NCBI RefSeq assembly: GCF_003797125.1
Contig: NZ_RKKE01000009.1
Location: 33,976 to 97,975, forward strand
Length of the DNA: 64,000 bases
From: Shewanella frigidimarina
Lineage (GTDB): Bacteria; Pseudomonadota; Gammaproteobacteria; Enterobacterales; Shewanellaceae
Direction of reading: 5' to 3'
Shown here: in pieces, positions 9,115-17,364 of the stretch
Layout of the letters: every line of letters starts with the position of its first letter
Numbering within the stretch: position 1 is the stretch's first letter
Program-made: the position numbers and the translations under genes
Notes under the pieces: model-generated
Databases searched by the model: none
Seen by the model: the letters and a program-made list of their open reading frames with translations, nothing else
What the model was told of the DNA's origin: nothing

Positions 9115-10470
9115 TTATTTAAAGTGAATACTCACGAGTAAACCAGGGTTATTATCATGGAGTGAAATCGTCGCTTTGTGACGCGATAGAATAGCCTTTA
9201 CCATCGATAACCCTAAACCAGTGCCTTTGTAATGCCGGCTAGGGTCTAAACGCACTAAGCGATCGAATACCCGCTCTTTATCTTCGTCAATAATACCCGG
9301 TCCATTATCACTAATTTGAATGTGTTTACCGTGTTGAATAATATTAATCGTGGCGCCATTAGGTGAATACTTTATCGCATTATCCACTAGATTAAACAAA
9401 GCTTGGAACAACAGATACTTATCACCATTCACGTGAACATCATCGTTTAAACTAATACTCAACACTTGGTCATGACTCTCGGCAATCACCTCTGCCATTT
9501 CAAATAAATCTTGGCAGATTTGCTGTAAACTCACCGGCTGCAAATCAAGCATTTGCTGACCTTCTTCGATGCGCGTTAACGATAACATCGCATCAAAAGT
9601 TCCTAAACAGTGGTCTAACTCTTCAAGTAACTCAGCAGTGGCATCGGCAAGTTCAGCTGTAGGTTTTTGCGACAACTGCTCAATACCAATGCGTAAATGC
9701 GATAGTGGCGTGCGTAAATCATGGGCAATGTTATCGGTCACACCGCGAACAGCACGTAAGTTTTGCTCTAAGGTGTCGAGCACTAAATTAAACTGCCGTG
9801 CCAACATATCAAATTCATCTTGGCTTTCACTGACTGGTAGACGGGTTTCATAGTGCCCGGCTTCAATTTGTTCACTCAAACGGTTATATTCGACCAGTCG
9901 TCTAAGGATGGCTTTTGAGAAAATATAGCCTAACGCTAACGTGAGTCCAAGCGTGAATGCCACGGCCCAAAATGCAGCGTTAATAAATTTCTCTATTAAG
10001 GCCGCGAGTTGATCGGTACGCGTAGCAATTAATACTGGGCCATAACGGGTGATAACTAAGCCACCAGTTAAGATATGCAGTTTATCTGGACCACCAGTAA
10101 AGATAGGGAAATCTTTCGTTTCAGGCAGCTGTGGCATATTTTCAGGTAAGAAAGTCAATGCGCCCACCATATCAACACTGTTGCGCCAGGCAATCAGTGC
10201 TGTTTTAGGATCGGCTGCACGAATTTGAGCCGCAAAGCTGCGACGGTTAACCGTTAATGCTAACTGTTGATAGCGCTGCATTTCTGCAGCTAGATGTTTA
10301 TCTACTTGATTTTGTTGCTCAATCACTAACTGTCTATAGAGACTAAGCACCAACATAACAATGAGTATGGTTACTAGTGTCGAGAAGATCAGCGTGATCC
10401 GCCACGCACTACTTTGGTAAGGCTTAATGCCTTTTACAAAGGCGATATCCAGCCCCTCTAACGGTTTCAA
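9115..10470 (-). CDS. Sensor histidine kinase of an OmpR-type pair
   Basis: A 451-residue inner-membrane kinase. Transmembrane helices at about 25-45 and 163-187 flank a periplasmic domain of about 115 residues; HAMP follows (188-240), then HisKA with AHDLRTPLSHLR (phospho-acceptor His250) and HATPase_c with N-box NLVDNAIKYS, DNGPGI and GTGLGLSMVK. The start is TTG at 10470 with GGTGAG four bases upstream; this gives a 47-base overlap with the response regulator gene, so the two are translationally coupled. The signal is unknown; the adjoining PepSY-like gene suggests an envelope or metal/redox cue, which is inference. Confidence 0.92.
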   Translation of the reverse strand: MKPLEGLDIAFVKGIKPYQSSAWRITLIFSTLVTILIVMLVLSLYRQLVIEQQNQVDKHLAAEMQRYQQLALTVNRRSFAAQIRAADPKTALIAWRNSVDMVGALTFLPENMPQLPETKDFPIFTGGPDKLHILTGGLVITRYGPVLIATRTDQLAALIEKFINAAFWAVAFTLGLTLALGYIFSKAILRRLVEYNRLSEQIEAGHYETRLPVSESQDEFDMLARQFNLVLDTLEQNLRAVRGVTDNIAHDLRTPLSHLRIGIEQLSQKPTAELADATAELLEELDHCLGTFDAMLSLTRIEEGQQMLDLQPVSLQQICQDLFEMAEVIAESHDQVLSISLNDDVHVNGDKYLLFQALFNLVDNAIKYSPNGATINIIQHGKHIQISDNGPGIIDEDKERVFDRLVRLDPSRHYKGTGLGLSMVKAILSRHKATISLHDNNPGLLVSIHFK

Positions 10471-11101
10471 TTAACTCACCGTGACCAAGTTCTTCAAATT
10501 TGCGACGTAACTTGGCAATATGTACATCAATCACGTTGGTGCGAGGATCAAAATGGTAGTCCCACACTGCTTCAAATAATAATGTACGGCTAATCACTTG
10601 ATTAGGATGTTCCATTAAGTATTTAAGCAATTGAAATTCTTTTGGTTGAAGCATTAACTCGCTATCGTCAAGGGTGACTTTACGAGTTAATAATTCCATT
10701 TTTAAACTACCCACTTCAATTTCAGTGGCAGCGGGTTCAACCACGTTACGTTGCGCAAGTTTTTCAGCACGTACTAACAATTCAGCAAAGGCAAATGGCT
10801 TGGTCATGTAATCATCACCACCCGCACGTAAACCTTTTACACGCTCATCAACATGGCTTAATGCCGATAAAATAAGTACTGGTGTTTTATTACCACTGGT
10901 ACGTAGAGCAGACAATAATGTTAAGCCGTCTAGCTTTGGTAACATGCGATCGAGGATCAGTAAATCATATTGGTTATGTTTAGCTAACGTGAGGCCTTCT
11001 TGGCCATCTGTCGCGCTATCAACTTGATATTTCTGAGCCGTAAATCCGTCGGCTACATACTTTAACGTAGTAGCATCATCTTCAACCAATAAAATACGCA
11101 T
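10424..11101 (-). CDS. OmpR/PhoB-family response regulator
   Basis: A 225-residue regulator with an N-terminal receiver domain (acidic pair E7-D8-D9, phospho-acceptor Asp51 in LILDRMLP, Lys in MTKPFAF) and a C-terminal winged helix (LQPKEFQLLKYLM..., FDPRTNVIDVHIAKLRRK, RGAGYRL). I start it at ATG 11101 (MRILLVEDD); an ATG two codons upstream is possible. It sits between a PepSY-like gene and its kinase on the minus strand, in what looks like a three-gene operon. Confidence 0.94.
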   Translation of the reverse strand: MRILLVEDDATTLKYVADGFTAQKYQVDSATDGQEGLTLAKHNQYDLLILDRMLPKLDGLTLLSALRTSGNKTPVLILSALSHVDERVKGLRAGGDDYMTKPFAFAELLVRAEKLAQRNVVEPAATEIEVGSLKMELLTRKVTLDDSELMLQPKEFQLLKYLMEHPNQVISRTLLFEAVWDYHFDPRTNVIDVHIAKLRRKFEELGHGELIETVRGAGYRLCKRH

Positions 11102-11114
11102 AGTCATAGAGTCT

Positions 11115-11636
11115 TTAATCCCATTTGAGCAGAGGTAGTGGACGTAGAGTCTCAATATCGAAAGCAATAGTATTTCTACTATCTTGATTGAGTAATTTTA
11201 GTTCGAGATAACTAATCGATAAATCGTGGTCTAATTCCGCCTGTGTTAAATATCCTTGTTGATTTTTAATCGCGAGGGTCACTAGTTCTGAAAACTTCAT
11301 GTGCTTAGCTTGCAGCTTTTTTGCCGCATTAACTTGGCCAATATCATCAGAGGCATAAGCAGATGATTTTTCGGTTAATAATGTACCGTCTAAGGCTCGG
11401 TATTCGTATTTATTGATTCGGTGTGTCTCTACATTTATCATAGAAATCTTATACACCAGCAAACCTTCTTCAACATCAACATCAAAGTCACAAATGGTGC
11501 CTTTGTCTTGTTGCTCTAATTGTTCCATGACCGTTATTGGCTTTAAAAAGTCGCCATTGATCAATAAAGAGTGCATAGATGGAGTGGCCATCACGGCACA
11601 AGGAAGAAAGCATATTGCTAGCAGCAACCGAACCAT
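11115..11636 (-). CDS. Exported PepSY-like protein upstream of the two-component pair
   Basis: A 173-residue protein with a signal peptide (MVRLLLAICFLPCAVMA). The mature part starts with the shape of a PepSY domain: a helix (MEQLEQQDKGTI), strands such as FDVDVEEGLLVYKISMINVE and KYEYRALDGTLL, then a second helix-strand unit around FSELVTLAIKNQQGYL and ISYLELKLL, so there may be two PepSY-like repeats. ATG 11636 has GAGG six bases upstream, better than the GTG before it. The stop lies 13 bases before the regulator start. PepSY proteins often accompany OmpR-type systems that sense the envelope; a sensory accessory role here is inference. Confidence 0.7.
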   Translation of the reverse strand: MVRLLLAICFLPCAVMATPSMHSLLINGDFLKPITVMEQLEQQDKGTICDFDVDVEEGLLVYKISMINVETHRINKYEYRALDGTLLTEKSSAYASDDIGQVNAAKKLQAKHMKFSELVTLAIKNQQGYLTQAELDHDLSISYLELKLLNQDSRNTIAFDIETLRPLPLLKWD

Positions 11637-12006
11637 CACAAGCCTCTATATAATTGAAAATTCTATCACACGACTACTCTACCTAAGAGCAGCCAAAGTC
11701 CCAAGAAATCTAAGATTAATAATTGATCATAAATACCATTTTTCAGTGAGATGGGTTGTCGTTGTACAATGTTTTTTAGAAATACAGGTTCTGGTAAACC
11801 TATACAAATCAGCCCAAATGGGACGGTTTTATATCAAATGCGCTATTTAGATCGTTAAATGGCCTTATTCAAACATAAATCCCCGGTTTATTATCCGAAA
11901 AATGACATTCTGAGCGATAAAAAGAATTATTTAACCTCAACGCGGGTTAAGAAGTGGGATCTGTAAGGCAAAAATACAATATTCGCCTATTTTATTTCAA
12001 ACTTGG
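11637..12006. other. Gene-free stretch between modC and the PepSY gene
   Basis: About 370 bases without a credible gene. It must hold the promoter of the PepSY/two-component operon and the end of the mod transcript. On the minus strand TTAACC pairs with GGTTAA around 11937-11956 over an 8-base loop, followed by a T-rich stretch, a weak terminator candidate after modC. Nothing else is recognisable. Confidence 0.4.
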
Positions 12007-13128
12007 TTATCCGAGTTCTGACTGTGCACTTAAAATATGAATTTGATCTGACTTAAGCGCAATAGTCGTTTGCACTCCTGGCGCTAAGGCTAACTTATGG
12101 ACTAAATGTGTCGGCACATCTGCATTGATAATAGATCCAATGCCTACAACTGACGCTATCACTCGTGACGATTCACCCATCACCAACACAGACTCAATTA
12201 ATACTTCTAATTTATTTAAGCTTTTACACAGACGACCGCTGCTAATGGCGTTAAAACGAATACCTTGGTTTGGAATAACCCAACGGATAGATTGGCCGAC
12301 AGTTAATGCTGGTGCACTGTCGCTGACAATCAATTCATCACCCAGCGTAAACTGGGTCATATTACGTTCAATATCTTGCGATACGACTTGACCGTCAAAA
12401 ATATTCCTCAAGCCCATTTGCCGTGCAACCGCTTCGTTATTGGGATGAGATAACACCTCAAATGGTTTGCCTTGTTGCAGCATTTGGCCCTGACTAATAA
12501 GTATCATCTTATCAGCCAATAGCAATGCCTCATGGATGTCATGCGTTACCATGACCACCGGGATAGACAATTGCTGTTTTAAGCGAGCTAACTCAATATA
12601 CAAGCGTTCACGGGTTTCCCGGTCTACTGCAGAAAAGGGTTCATCTAACAGTAAGATAGCTGGCTCACGTGCAAGAGCACGGGCTAGCGCAACTCGTTGA
12701 CGTTGTCCGCCAGACAATTGCGCGGGTAAACGATCAGGCAACCCATGTAAATTGACACGTTCTAGCCAATCTAATGCTCGCTGCTTTCGTAATTCTTTTG
12801 GCACATGATCAAGCCCAGAAATAACATTGTCTAGTGCTGTTAAATGTGGGAACAGACCAAAATGTTGTGGCATATAACCGATATGCCGCTGCTGGGGAGT
12901 TAACGAAATAGACTGCTTTGCATCAAACCATAATCTATCACCACAATGAATGTGGCCCCGTTGAGGTAAACTCAAACCGGCAATCATTCTCAGCAAAGTC
13001 GTTTTACCGCCACCAGAAGGGCCAACCACGGCTAGCACTTCACCAGCCCGACAACTGAAATGAGCTTCCAATGGAATAGGCAATGTTTGTGAAATATCAC
13101 ATATAAGGTCAGCGTTGTGTGGCACCAC
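12007..13128 (-). CDS. modC: Molybdate ABC transporter ATP-binding protein ModC
   Basis: Energises molybdate import by the ModAB complex at the inner membrane. The 373-residue protein has Walker A GPSGGGKTT (38-46), the Q-loop QHFGLFP, the ABC signature LSGGQRQR, Walker B ILLLDEPFSAVD, and the switch His in VVMVTHD. Residues 240-373 are TOBE/MOP-like, as is usual for oxyanion importers. The start appears to be GTG at 13128 (a second GTG follows) because GGAGGG stands six bases before it; this overlaps the modB end by 20 bases. It is the last gene of the moa-mod operon. Confidence 0.94.
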   Translation of the reverse strand: MVPHNADLICDISQTLPIPLEAHFSCRAGEVLAVVGPSGGGKTTLLRMIAGLSLPQRGHIHCGDRLWFDAKQSISLTPQQRHIGYMPQHFGLFPHLTALDNVISGLDHVPKELRKQRALDWLERVNLHGLPDRLPAQLSGGQRQRVALARALAREPAILLLDEPFSAVDRETRERLYIELARLKQQLSIPVVMVTHDIHEALLLADKMILISQGQMLQQGKPFEVLSHPNNEAVARQMGLRNIFDGQVVSQDIERNMTQFTLGDELIVSDSAPALTVGQSIRWVIPNQGIRFNAISSGRLCKSLNKLEVLIESVLVMGESSRVIASVVGIGSIINADVPTHLVHKLALAPGVQTTIALKSDQIHILSAQSELG

Positions 13129-13789
13129 GATGCCCTCCTAAACGCTTCGACATACTTGTAGTGAGTGCTAACGCACTTACCGCAAACAACAATAATACCA
13201 AAGACATCATTCCTGCTGAATCAAAATCGAATGCCTGCACACTATCATAAATCGCTATTGAGATAGTTTTGGTTTCGCCGGCAATATTACCGCCCAGCAT
13301 CAACACCACACCAAATTCGCCCAGCACATGGGAAAAACACAGTACAACGGCCGTTAAAACGCCAGGCCATATCATAGGCAATTCTATTCGAAAAAATATC
13401 CGTAATCGACTCATGCCACAACAAGCAGCGGCATCACGAATGTCGATCGGAATCGTTTCAAAAGCACGTTGAATGGGTTGAACTGCAAAGGGAATATTAA
13501 CGATGATAGAAGCTATTACTAATCCAGAGAAATGAAACACCAATTGTTGTCCGGTTAATTGCTCAACCCATTGACCAATCATGCTCTGATTGCCTAACCC
13601 GACTAGCAGGTAATAACCAATGACTGTTGGCGGTAACACTAACGGCACCATGATCAAAGCCTCAAGCCATGATTTACCTTTAAATTGGCGATATGCCAAC
13701 GCCCGCCCGACAATAATCGCCAACGGAATTAACAACACTACGGTAAAACAACTCAGTTTGACCGACAGCCACAGAGCTTGCCAATCCAT
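13109..13789 (-). CDS. modB: Molybdate ABC transporter permease ModB
   Basis: A 226-residue permease with about five transmembrane helices. The binding-protein-dependent transport loop that contacts ModC reads DAAACCGMSRLRIFFRIELPM, the EAA-type motif with the conserved Gly. PLVLPPTVIGYYLL near the start is characteristic of ModB. Its ATG overlaps the modA stop as TAATG, and its own end overlaps modC, so the three subunits are coupled in translation. Confidence 0.95.
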   Translation of the reverse strand: MDWQALWLSVKLSCFTVVLLIPLAIIVGRALAYRQFKGKSWLEALIMVPLVLPPTVIGYYLLVGLGNQSMIGQWVEQLTGQQLVFHFSGLVIASIIVNIPFAVQPIQRAFETIPIDIRDAAACCGMSRLRIFFRIELPMIWPGVLTAVVLCFSHVLGEFGVVLMLGGNIAGETKTISIAIYDSVQAFDFDSAGMMSLVLLLFAVSALALTTSMSKRLGGHRGATQR

Positions 13790-14640
13790 TAATCAGCCTT
13801 CTTAACAGCAGGTTTGGGTAAATTAAACCCAAATTGAGTTAATACTTCCTGCGCATCGGGTGATTGCATGTATTGATAGAATCGCTCAGCAGTTTCAGAT
13901 GCATTAGGCATTAATGCCATACGTTGATTAAGCGGTTGATATAGCGAATCAGGAATAACCACATAGTTACCACGCTTGGTAAACTCAGGAGTGAGCACCA
14001 ATGATAACGGTACGATACCGCCTTGAGTTGATCCACTAATGGTAAATTGGGCAGCTTGTGAAGCATTTTCGCCTAGAATCAGTTTAGATTGCAGTGCGTC
14101 CCACAAACCTTTTGCTTTAAGTACTTCACGCGCACGTTCACCATAGGGAGCATGATCAGGATTTGCTATTGCAAAACGAGACACCTTTCCATCGGCGATT
14201 AATTGCGTTAATCCAACTAACTCAGGATCTAAAACTAACGGCGACTTCTTTGGTGCAGCAAGAGCAAGTCGACCGATGGCATAAACAACACCATCATTTT
14301 GCGTAAAGCCTGCTTGATGCAACCGCTCAATATATTCTTCATCAGCACTGAGCATCATCTCAAACGGTGCACCATGCTGAATTTGGGTCACAAAATTACC
14401 TGAAGAACCATAACTGATCCGCAGAGCTAAACCCGTTTGCTGCTGAAAACGTATCGCTATCTCATCTACCGCAAATTTAATGTTAGCAGCCGCAGCAATG
14501 GCAGGAGCATCACTCGCGACACTTGCAGAACTAAACCCTACGGAACTAACAATGGCAAAGAATAATGCGATAGCAGCAGCACGGAATCGAGGCCTAAATG
14601 AGTCTGCAAGCTGAGTAATGTTGGCGTAAATAAAAGACAT
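13789..14640 (-). CDS. modA: Molybdate-binding periplasmic protein ModA
   Basis: Captures molybdate (or tungstate) in the periplasm for ModBC. It has 283 residues with an export signal whose hydrophobic core is at about 21-41, ending ASVASDAP. The mature N-terminus AAAANIKFAVDEIA and the ISYGSSGNFVTQIQHGAPFEMMLSADEEY segment, with oxyanion-binding Ser residues, are typical of ModA. The start is ATG 14640 with AAGGAT eleven bases before it. Only 39 bases separate it from moaE, so mod expression probably depends on the moaA promoter. Confidence 0.94.
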   Translation of the reverse strand: MSFIYANITQLADSFRPRFRAAAIALFFAIVSSVGFSSASVASDAPAIAAAANIKFAVDEIAIRFQQQTGLALRISYGSSGNFVTQIQHGAPFEMMLSADEEYIERLHQAGFTQNDGVVYAIGRLALAAPKKSPLVLDPELVGLTQLIADGKVSRFAIANPDHAPYGERAREVLKAKGLWDALQSKLILGENASQAAQFTISGSTQGGIVPLSLVLTPEFTKRGNYVVIPDSLYQPLNQRMALMPNASETAERFYQYMQSPDAQEVLTQFGFNLPKPAVKKAD

Positions 14641-14679
14641 TGAGGGTTTATCCTTGCGATGTACGAGTCATAGAGACGA

Positions 14680-15150
14680 TTACTTTTGCCACATTTTGGC
14701 TGCTTGCTGATCGCTATCACGCGCTTCAACCCACTTAGCGCCAGTATCGCCAGCTTCAAGCTTCCAAAAAGGCGCTTTCGTTTTTAAAAAATCGATTAAA
14801 AACTCACATGCCGCGAAAGCTGCTTTACGATGAGCGCTAGTCACACCAATAAACACAATTTGTTCACCAAGCGACAACCTACCAACTCGATGAATAATCG
14901 TCACTTTATTTAAAGGCCAACGTTCACAAGCCTGTTGGCTAATCTGCAGTAATACCGATTCAGTCATACCAGGATAATGTTCTAGGGTTAAGTCAGTTAC
15001 AGCACTACCATCGTTAAATTCTCGTACTTTGCCAACAAAATTAACCACGGCACCGTCCTGCTTATCACAGGCAAGTAGGGTATATTCATCGGCGACACTA
15101 AAGTCTTCCGTATGGACTCGTACAACAATTTGGTTACTATGATGCTCCAT
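14680..15150 (-). CDS. moaE: Molybdopterin synthase catalytic subunit MoaE
   Basis: With sulfurated MoaD it converts cyclic pyranopterin monophosphate to molybdopterin. From ATG 15150 (MEHHSNQIVV) it has 156 residues, the normal length; the frame extends upstream into moaD but that is overlap. Conserved pieces are GAVVNFVGKVREFNDG, LEHYPGMTE, the HRVGRLSLGEQIVFIGV catalytic stretch, HRKAAFAACEFLID, LKTKAPFWK with the active-site Lys, and KWVEARDSD. The start codon follows one base after the moaD stop, so the synthase subunits are made together. Confidence 0.96.
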   Translation of the reverse strand: MEHHSNQIVVRVHTEDFSVADEYTLLACDKQDGAVVNFVGKVREFNDGSAVTDLTLEHYPGMTESVLLQISQQACERWPLNKVTIIHRVGRLSLGEQIVFIGVTSAHRKAAFAACEFLIDFLKTKAPFWKLEAGDTGAKWVEARDSDQQAAKMWQK

Positions 15151-15151
15151 G

Positions 15152-15400
15152 TTATCCCCCTGTGACTGGAGGGAAAAAGGCCACTTCATCGCCGTCATTT
15201 ACCGGTGAATCCCACTGGCTCATGGTTTGATTAATCGCCACCAGCAATTTGTCTGATGCCAACACTTTGGCCCACTTATCATCAGTAGCGGCAAGCGCTG
15301 CACGTAATGCTTCAGCAGTATCAATATTATCGCCACTATGTTCGACTTTAGCGGTGCCTAATAACTCACGGATTTGCGCAAAAAATAACACTTGGATCAT
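15152..15400 (-). CDS. moaD: Molybdopterin synthase sulfur carrier subunit MoaD
   Basis: An 82-residue beta-grasp protein ending FFPPVTGG; the terminal Gly-Gly is adenylated by MoeB and thiocarboxylated to donate sulfur in molybdopterin synthesis. It starts MIQVLFFAQIREL, which matches MoaD. It is adjacent to moaE and 64 bases after moaC. Confidence 0.95.
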   Translation of the reverse strand: MIQVLFFAQIRELLGTAKVEHSGDNIDTAEALRAALAATDDKWAKVLASDKLLVAINQTMSQWDSPVNDGDEVAFFPPVTGG

Positions 15401-15464
15401 AGTGGTCTCTCAATGCATTTATTTATACAATATACTGGGTGTACGTTAGCTCATAATGGGCGGA

Positions 15465-15941
15465 TTAGGCTTTAAAATGGCCAGATTTCCCGCCACGTTT
15501 TTCAAGCAAACGAACTTGAGAAATAATCATGTCTTTTTGTACGGCTTTACACATGTCGTAAATGGTTAAGGCTGCCACAGAAGCTGCGGTTAGCGCTTCC
15601 ATTTCAACACCGGTTTTACCCGACAACTTACACAAACTGGTAATGCGCACACGGTTATGCTCAGGCTGAGCTTCAAGCTCCACTTCCACCTTAGTCAACA
15701 TCAAAGGATGACATAATGGGATCAAATCAGATGTTTTCTTTGCCGCTTGAATACCGGCAATACGTGCGGTAGCAAATACATCGCCTTTGTGATGGCTGCC
15801 ATTCATGATCATGGCTAAGGTATCTGGCGCCATATCAATAAAGGCTTCAGCGCGGGCTTCACGCTCGGTGACGGCTTTTTCAGTCACATCGACCATATGG
15901 GCATTACCATCGGCGTTAATATGGGTAAAACAATTGCTCAT
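15465..15941 (-). CDS. moaC: Cyclic pyranopterin monophosphate synthase MoaC
   Basis: Acts on the MoaA product (3',8-cyclo-GTP) to give cPMP. From ATG 15941 (MSNCFTHIN) it has 158 residues, the family length; AAGGCAG precedes this start and the 16 codons further upstream are not needed. Motifs: HMVDVTEK, GDVFATARIAGIQAAKKT, the catalytic LIPLCHPL, and GKTGVEMEALTAASVAALTIYDMCK, with RLLEKRGGKSG near the end. It lies 86 bases downstream of moaA. Confidence 0.97.
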   Translation of the reverse strand: MSNCFTHINADGNAHMVDVTEKAVTEREARAEAFIDMAPDTLAMIMNGSHHKGDVFATARIAGIQAAKKTSDLIPLCHPLMLTKVEVELEAQPEHNRVRITSLCKLSGKTGVEMEALTAASVAALTIYDMCKAVQKDMIISQVRLLEKRGGKSGHFKA

Positions 15942-16027
15942 GCTTTTTACTGCCTTAATCAAATTCAATGTCCATCGACTGAGCGTCACAAGTATTGCCG
16001 CGTCAGTCGGTTTAACTCAATGACGGC

Positions 16028-17008
16028 TTAACCACCAATAGAGGCGAGGTGTTGAGTCACACCTGTAATACCTTGATGTAAAAAGTGGGTTTCTTTTTTC
16101 TGCGCTAATTGACCGTGTAAGCGGCTAATTAATTCATCTCGCTGCGAAGGGTTTTGTATTAAATCGCGTAAATCGACGCCATTTTCAGTAAACAAACATA
16201 AATGCAATTTACCCTTTGCAGAGACTCGTAAGCGGTTACAGCTGGCACAGAAATTCTTTGCGTAAGGCATAATTAATCCAATACGACCTTGATAATCTGC
16301 ATGGCTGAAGTTTTGCGCAGGACCATCATCAACACTTGGCAAGTCATATAACCAGCCTTCTCGCTCAAGTTGTTTTTTAATGTCTACACCCGCTAAATGA
16401 TGTGCATTGAAGTAGTCGTGACCTAAGCCAGTTTCCATTAATTCAATAAAACGTAAATCAATAGGTGTGTTTTTAATCCACTGTAAAAAACGCGGTAAAT
16501 CTTTGTCGTTTAAGCCTTTCAATAACACGGCATTGACTTTAACTCGCTCAAAACCCGCTTCAAGAGCCGCTTCAATGCCACGCATCACTTGGTTGAATTT
16601 ATTTTCGCCAGTGATTTGGTAAAACATTTTAGGATCTAAGCTATCAACTGACACATTAATACGTCGTAAACCTGCGTCATACCATTCTTTGGCATGCTGC
16701 TGTAAACGATACCCATTGGTGGTCATCGCTACGGTATTAATATTAGGATTGTCGGCAACGATCCGCACAATATCTGTGAAATCTTTGCGCAAAGTGGGCT
16801 CGCCACCAGTGATACGAACTTTTTGTGTGCCTACTTCACCGAAACCAGCAACCAGATTTTCAATCTCGTTGAGCGTTAAGAAAGTAGGTTTACCATCTGG
16901 ACGATATCCGTCGGGTAAACAATAAGTGCATTTGAAATTGCAAACATCAGTAACTGACATCCGCAAATAGTGAAATCGTCGACCAAAGCTGTCTTGTAGT
17001 TGGGACAT
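16028..17008 (-). CDS. moaA: GTP 3',8-cyclase MoaA
   Basis: Radical SAM enzyme opening Moco synthesis. From ATG 17008 (MSQLQDSFGRRFHYLRMSVT) it has 326 residues; the open frame continues 41 codons upstream but that part overlaps the structured leader, and AAGG sits before ATG 17008. The SAM cluster is C23-x3-C27-x2-C30 in VCNFKCTYC; the GTP-binding second cluster uses CASC and a later Cys in LHLCLF. The C-terminus ends in GG (ASIGG), as functional MoaA proteins do. First gene of moaA-C-D-E-modA-B-C. Confidence 0.97.
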   Translation of the reverse strand: MSQLQDSFGRRFHYLRMSVTDVCNFKCTYCLPDGYRPDGKPTFLTLNEIENLVAGFGEVGTQKVRITGGEPTLRKDFTDIVRIVADNPNINTVAMTTNGYRLQQHAKEWYDAGLRRINVSVDSLDPKMFYQITGENKFNQVMRGIEAALEAGFERVKVNAVLLKGLNDKDLPRFLQWIKNTPIDLRFIELMETGLGHDYFNAHHLAGVDIKKQLEREGWLYDLPSVDDGPAQNFSHADYQGRIGLIMPYAKNFCASCNRLRVSAKGKLHLCLFTENGVDLRDLIQNPSQRDELISRLHGQLAQKKETHFLHQGITGVTQHLASIGG

Positions 17009-17011
17009 GTT

Positions 17012-17124
17012 AACCTTTCCAAGTGTGGGAGGTGAGTGCATTTCTTTACTCACCCCGGTGGCAAAATTACCACGGCTAACTGCCCATATCATTGACGTAG
17101 GGCAAAAAGCTCGGAGAACCGTCA
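17012..17124 (-). ncRNA. Probable Moco riboswitch in the moaA leader
   Basis: The 115 bases before moaA fold into a multi-helix RNA. On the minus strand, TCCGAG pairs with CTTGGA to close the element; inside are a GCCC/GGGC hairpin, a GTGG/CCAC hairpin with flanking CC/GG pairs, and GGTGAGT/ACTCACC with further pairs to CCC. The 3' strand of the closing stem touches the AAGG ribosome site of moaA, so folding could hide it. Position, helix plan and the gene behind it fit the Moco RNA motif known before moaA in E. coli and relatives. I matched it by eye, not by covariance model. Confidence 0.72.
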
Positions 17125-17130
17125 GATCCA

Positions 17131-17159
17131 ATTATAGGCCTAATTACCGCTATACAAAT
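17131..17159 (-). promoter_or_regulatory. Predicted sigma-70 promoter of the moa-mod operon
   Basis: A perfect TATAAT (17131-17136) is preceded at 17 bases by ATTTGT, a poor -35. Transcription would start near 17124, right at the edge of the folded leader. The weak -35 fits activator dependence. Confidence 0.6.
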
Positions 17160-17205
17160 ACCCCTTTAGGTGAATATCTTGGATCGAAAGACTATATCGT
17201 TGACT

Positions 17206-17227
17206 ATTTGTGACTCGACTCACGCTA
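17206..17227. promoter_or_regulatory. CRP-like binding site upstream of moaA
   Basis: TGTGA-CTCGAC-TCACG at 17209-17224 matches the CRP consensus TGTGA-N6-TCACA at nine of ten positions. Its centre is about 92 bases before the predicted moaA start, an accepted class I position. In Shewanella CRP controls anaerobic respiration genes, so control of Moco synthesis is plausible. It is also 140 bases before the divergent ETF-QO gene. Confidence 0.6.
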
Positions 17228-17285
17228 ACAAGATTGTGTTTGCCACTGTGACAAACGTTCATTTTGCGGTAAGGTGAGTAAAGGA

Positions 17286-17299
17286 TAAACGATCGTTTA
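17286..17299. promoter_or_regulatory. Palindrome resembling a PsrA-type operator
   Basis: TAAACGATCGTTTA is a perfect 14-base palindrome 66 bases before the ETF-QO start. AAAC and GTTT half-sites are the core of PsrA sites, and PsrA governs fatty-acid oxidation and ETF genes in several gammaproteobacteria. Assignment is by resemblance only. Confidence 0.45.
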
Positions 17300-17364
17300 C
17301 TTATTTTAATCGTTATAAAAAACAATAAACCCGCAATGAACGGGAAACTTTGAAAGGTGAGAAG

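Noticed and set aside
11637..12006. 145-residue plus-strand frame from 11413 reaching into this gap
   Set aside because: It starts antisense to the PepSY gene, has no ribosome site and no coding character in the gap.
17009..17131. Extended moaA N-terminus from a start at 17131
   Set aside because: The extra 41 residues overlap the folded leader, show no MoaA resemblance, and ATG 17008 has the ribosome site.
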